A stretch of 64,000 bases of DNA, taken from assembly GCA_910586315.1 (NCBI GenBank), contig CAJUIP010000002.1:62001-126000 (forward strand). The letters are read 5' to 3'. The translations under genes and the position numbers were made by a program. Positions 62,501-64,000 of this stretch are shown one piece after another; positions within the stretch are counted from its first letter, which is position 1, and every line of letters starts with the position of its first letter. The notes beneath the pieces were generated by a model. It was not told the origin of the DNA. It was given only the letters and a program-made list of their open reading frames with translations, and ran no database searches. Source of the DNA: an uncultured Lachnospiraceae bacterium. GTDB lineage: Bacteria > Bacillota > Clostridia > Lachnospirales > Lachnospiraceae.

Positions 62501-62624
62501 GCCCCTCCTCTGTGAGAGCGGTTTTCTCCACGGAAAGCCCTCCGTCCTGACAGGCAATGACCGTTTTTAGCTGGAACTTTTCCGCCCTGGTCCGGTTATA
62601 TTTTACAAATATGATCTGTCTCAT
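59511..62624 (-). CDS. GT2-GT4 fusion glycosyltransferase
   Basis: 1037 aa from the ATG at 62624, which overlaps the methyltransferase stop by 4 nt. Residues 1-250: novel domain with SNVDGLFENLMVSDGVVYGIDYEW (Asp155, Asn160, Asp172), resembling the catalytic loop of aminoglycoside-kinase folds. About 255-330: coiled coil. About 404-630: GT2 domain (SIVIPVYNQ, FLNNDTQVTPGWL, FAPAYCEDSDLAFEVRKAGY). About 680-1037: GT4 domain (VGGFAHPPNADAVLWF, PLRYGAGVKGKVVEAI). Likely builds a surface polysaccharide. Confidence 0.93.
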   Translation of the reverse strand: MRQIIFVKYNRTRAEKFQLKTVIACQDGGLSVEKTALTEEGQAHILSFGEKYEKMKDLNPGICFLKPEFLSGGKTVRFPYLTGKTIGDVLGEEIRMGEVPYQALREAMALVFPEDFGEGRDENVRESFVPGEAFRSVFGEIPPMTDRVVSVSNVDGLFENLMVSDGVVYGIDYEWVFDFPIPARFLHFRNLLYFYRRYEKILTAGQEEIFEAFGIGNEEQQVFFSMEEHFQSYVHGEGRFQYMKQYEQPAKTLEFLLDRESELYKVKEWCEALKQEIAEKDVTIVKQQEVQRLTNNHVANLDVMIGDLRKENAEIAKTLQYLAKHESIVWKVLRKCHRLVEKVMPKGTRKRKVLTYFKNTMFHPKKYGKLYFSAEGRNRIRGDFKIGEGYLEHGKLRFTRFENPTVSIVIPVYNQIHYTYACLLSILEHTADVTYEVIIADDVSTDATKELDRYVENVVVCRNATNQGFLRNCNNAAKAARGRYVMFLNNDTQVTPGWLSSLVNLIESDSSIGMVGSKLVYPDGRLQEAGGIIWSDGSGWNYGRLDDPDKAEYNYVKDVDYISGAAILLSVDLWKQIGGFDDRFAPAYCEDSDLAFEVRKAGYRVVYQPLSKVIHFEGVSNGTDVNGTGLKRYQVENSRKLKEKWADEFKKQCVNTGNPNPFRARERSQGKPVILVVDHYVPTFDRDAGSKTTYQYLKMFIKKGYVVKFLGDNFLHEEPYSTVLQQMGVEILYGPEYQSGIWDWITKNKDEIDFAYLNRPHIATKYVDFIRQNTNIKIIYYGHDLHFLREYREYELTGDIQKKRDSDYWKSIEFSLMEKAAVAYYPSYVEENAIHEVKPELKVKAITAYVYENFLENIDMDFSKREGLLFVGGFAHPPNADAVLWFAKEIFPRIREKIEVPFYVVGSKVTEEIKALEQPGDGIVVKGFVTEEELSALYAGCRLVVVPLRYGAGVKGKVVEAIYNGSVIVTTAIGAEGIPQAERVMKTADEPEAFAEQVVNLYRDPEACASMAAETQKYIREYFSVDAAWDVIKDDFM

Positions 62625-63484
62625 AGGCTCCCCTTCTCCCAGACGCCAAGAAATGAATTGGCAAATTTCGTAAAGGTTCCGTTCTGGCACGCCTTGGCCA
62701 TGGCCTCTTCCTCGCTCCCAAACCAAAAGCCCGGCCCGTCAAGCCTGGCGGAAATATTGGTCACCTCTCCGGTCTGCGGAAGATAGGCGTCCGAATAGAC
62801 CGTTACCGGATAGCGGTAATCCGGAACCGGATAATACAGAAGAAAGCTCCCGCCGTTCTCCCTTTTCAGCTCCTCAAAAAGTCCCCGAAACTCTGTCTCA
62901 AGAAAGGACGTGCCCGGCTGCCTGGCTCCCATCCAATAACGGACTCCGGCCTCATTTTCCGCCGCCGCCAGGAGCTTTCCTCCCGGCTTTAAAAATCCTG
63001 CGGCCTCCTTTAAAATCCCTGCGGCCTCTTCCTTTTTACAGTCCGTAAGAAATCCACCCAGCACCACATAGTCAAATGGGGCGGCCATTCTCTGCTCTGC
63101 CGTTTCCCCCGTATTCCCTGTCGGCTTATATTCCCTGAATCCGGATGCTTCCCCGGCGTATCCTTTTTTGTTCTCCCGGCGGATGTAGAATACATTTCCC
63201 CGGCCCCCATGGCGCAGACAATTCACCTCCAGGTTTTCATCCCTGGAATCCAGAACTACGACCTCTCCGGCCCGCTCCGCAAGCAGCCCTGTATAGGAGC
63301 CATAGTCGGAACCAATCTGGAGCACCCTGGCCTCCGGTTCAAACTCCACCCACTCAAAGAGATTCTCCCTGAGCGGCGAAAATGCATAGAGACACTGCGG
63401 GCATGTCTCCCCTTCCAGCGCCGCCGCTGTATCATTCTTATATTTTTCCAGCAAATCCAGAATTTCGTAACTAAAATCCTTCAT
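62621..63484 (-). CDS. Methyltransferase-like protein of the polysaccharide cluster
   Basis: 287 aa. A Rossmann-type SAM fold is suggested by VLQIGSDYGSYTGLLAERAGEVVVLD (about 54-79, motif I with Gly-Ser-Asp instead of the usual Gly-x-Gly) and LKPGGKLLAAAENEAG (about 170). The C-terminus has GFWFGSEEEAMAKACQNGTFTKFANSFLG, also seen in surface-sugar cluster proteins. Coupled to the glycosyltransferase. Substrate unknown; the weak motif I leaves room for a non-enzymatic role. Confidence 0.75.
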   Translation of the reverse strand: MKDFSYEILDLLEKYKNDTAAALEGETCPQCLYAFSPLRENLFEWVEFEPEARVLQIGSDYGSYTGLLAERAGEVVVLDSRDENLEVNCLRHGGRGNVFYIRRENKKGYAGEASGFREYKPTGNTGETAEQRMAAPFDYVVLGGFLTDCKKEEAAGILKEAAGFLKPGGKLLAAAENEAGVRYWMGARQPGTSFLETEFRGLFEELKRENGGSFLLYYPVPDYRYPVTVYSDAYLPQTGEVTNISARLDGPGFWFGSEEEAMAKACQNGTFTKFANSFLGVWEKGSL

Positions 63485-63693
63485 ATTCTCCGTCTCCTAG
63501 TAGTACTACAGCACACATTCCGAAATTGACCTATGTGAAACTACGGTATTTGGCCGTCATGACTGCTGATTTCGTACAAATGCTTCTGCAAGAAGTCAAT
63601 ATACTATCAAATGGGGGCGGCGGCCAGGAAATACAGCGCAGCGGATAGGCGAACAGACAAGGAAGCTTGGCTAAATATCATGCAGACAATACA
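63485..63693. other. Gap in the polysaccharide cluster
   Basis: About 210 bp without a gene; nothing distinctive seen. Confidence 0.5.
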
Positions 63694-64000
63694 CTAAGCT
63701 TTTGTAAGTTTTGCCTCCACCACTGATTCCATGTCATAGACGCCGACGGTGTTTTTATTGGAAATCACCGTAATGTTTGCCACATCATACAGCCGATGGT
63801 ATACCACATGTTCCTCCCCCTCAAAGCCTGTACAGCTCATGGAGAGGAGATACTCCCCGCCCTGCAAAGTCATTTTCTGCGTAAACGACACATCGTAAAC
63901 ATCTCCGGCATTTACCTGTTTAATATCGGCTCCCTCATACATGGTATTCGTTCCCGAAAGGTCCGTCCCCTTTTTATCCTTTATGGTATAGGTAAAAATC
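63694..64000 (-). CDS. Wzt-like C-terminal domain of a polysaccharide ABC transporter (partial)
   Basis: At least 102 codons; the gene runs off the right edge. The visible part (FTYTIKDKKGTDLSGTNTMY ... MTLQGGEYLLSMSCTGFEGE) is the beta-sandwich Wzt_C domain that binds the polysaccharide non-reducing end in ABC-dependent O-antigen type export. The ATPase domain would lie beyond 64000. Consistent with the glycosyltransferase downstream. Confidence 0.82.
   Translation of the reverse strand, partial: IFTYTIKDKKGTDLSGTNTMYEGADIKQVNAGDVYDVSFTQKMTLQGGEYLLSMSCTGFEGEEHVVYHRLYDVANITVISNKNTVGVYDMESVVEAKLTKA

Noticed and set aside
1..64000. CRISPR arrays, tRNA and rRNA genes
   Set aside because: No regularly spaced short repeats, tRNA cloverleaf or rRNA conserved stretches were noticed anywhere in the window.

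Overview
The window looks like chromosome of an anaerobic, spore-forming, butyrate-producing Firmicute of the Lachnospiraceae type (Clostridium cluster XIVa relatives). The evidence is a complete spoIIIAA-AH sporulation operon, a complete thlA-crt-hbd-bcd-etfB-etfA butyryl-CoA operon with a divergent acetate CoA-transferase, an Fe-S L-serine dehydratase, FolD with a separate cyclohydrolase, and moderate GC with AGGAGG-type ribosome binding sites. I cannot name the species from sequence alone. No rRNA, tRNA or CRISPR array was seen.

Layout. 1-1.7 kb: the start of an Asp23/Gls24 gene, a repeat-rich gap, and a secreted protein with DnaJ-like zinc motifs. 1.9-7.1 kb: spoIIIA operon (minus strand). 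7.4-10.6 kb: an accessory patch just downstream of rlmH holding an acetyltransferase, a broken gene, an Rpn nuclease with a duplicated 3' end, a SymE-like gene and a dead XRE gene, with att-like copies of the rlmH 3' end. 10.6-16.3 kb: rlmH, GNAT, response regulator, comEA, a small transporter, folD-fchA and azlCD. 16.6-21.1 kb: DUF362 protein, argG, and a PadR / DUF1700-like / Glu-rich exported protein operon. 21.5-29.3 kb: the butyrate module, with a Rex-like operator over the thlA promoter. 29.4-38.9 kb: TSCPD protein, LysR regulator, gtrA-yfhO-argH, an aspartate aminotransferase, YitT and DUF5722 proteins. 39-45.6 kb: BCCT transporter, a MoxR-DUF58-membrane protein operon and a cell-wall-binding-repeat protein. 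45.8-50.7 kb: prfB, secA, a gap with four perfect DnaA boxes, hpf. 50.7-55.7 kb: a small anchored protein, an XRE regulator, and trxB-nlpC-sdaAB-sdaAA. 55.9-58.3 kb: an AT-rich island bounded by a 62-bp inverted repeat. 58.5-64 kb: SDR reductase, then a surface polysaccharide cluster (GT2-GT4 fusion, methyltransferase-like protein, Wzt-like C-terminus) running off the end.

The most unusual stretch is 55.9-58.3 kb. It holds a protein whose C-terminus resembles a degenerate diadenylate cyclase (DAC) domain, an IS30 remnant, and a strong promoter-hairpins-terminator unit that looks like an unrecognised ~220-nt non-coding RNA. Two families of short intergenic mobile-like repeats (a 160-bp MITE-like element, and a CTTCTTGCCC-hairpin family) are scattered through the window. 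Other points of interest are a FolD lacking the cyclohydrolase lysine beside fchA, the DnaA-box cluster, and the SCC-like att repeats at rlmH.
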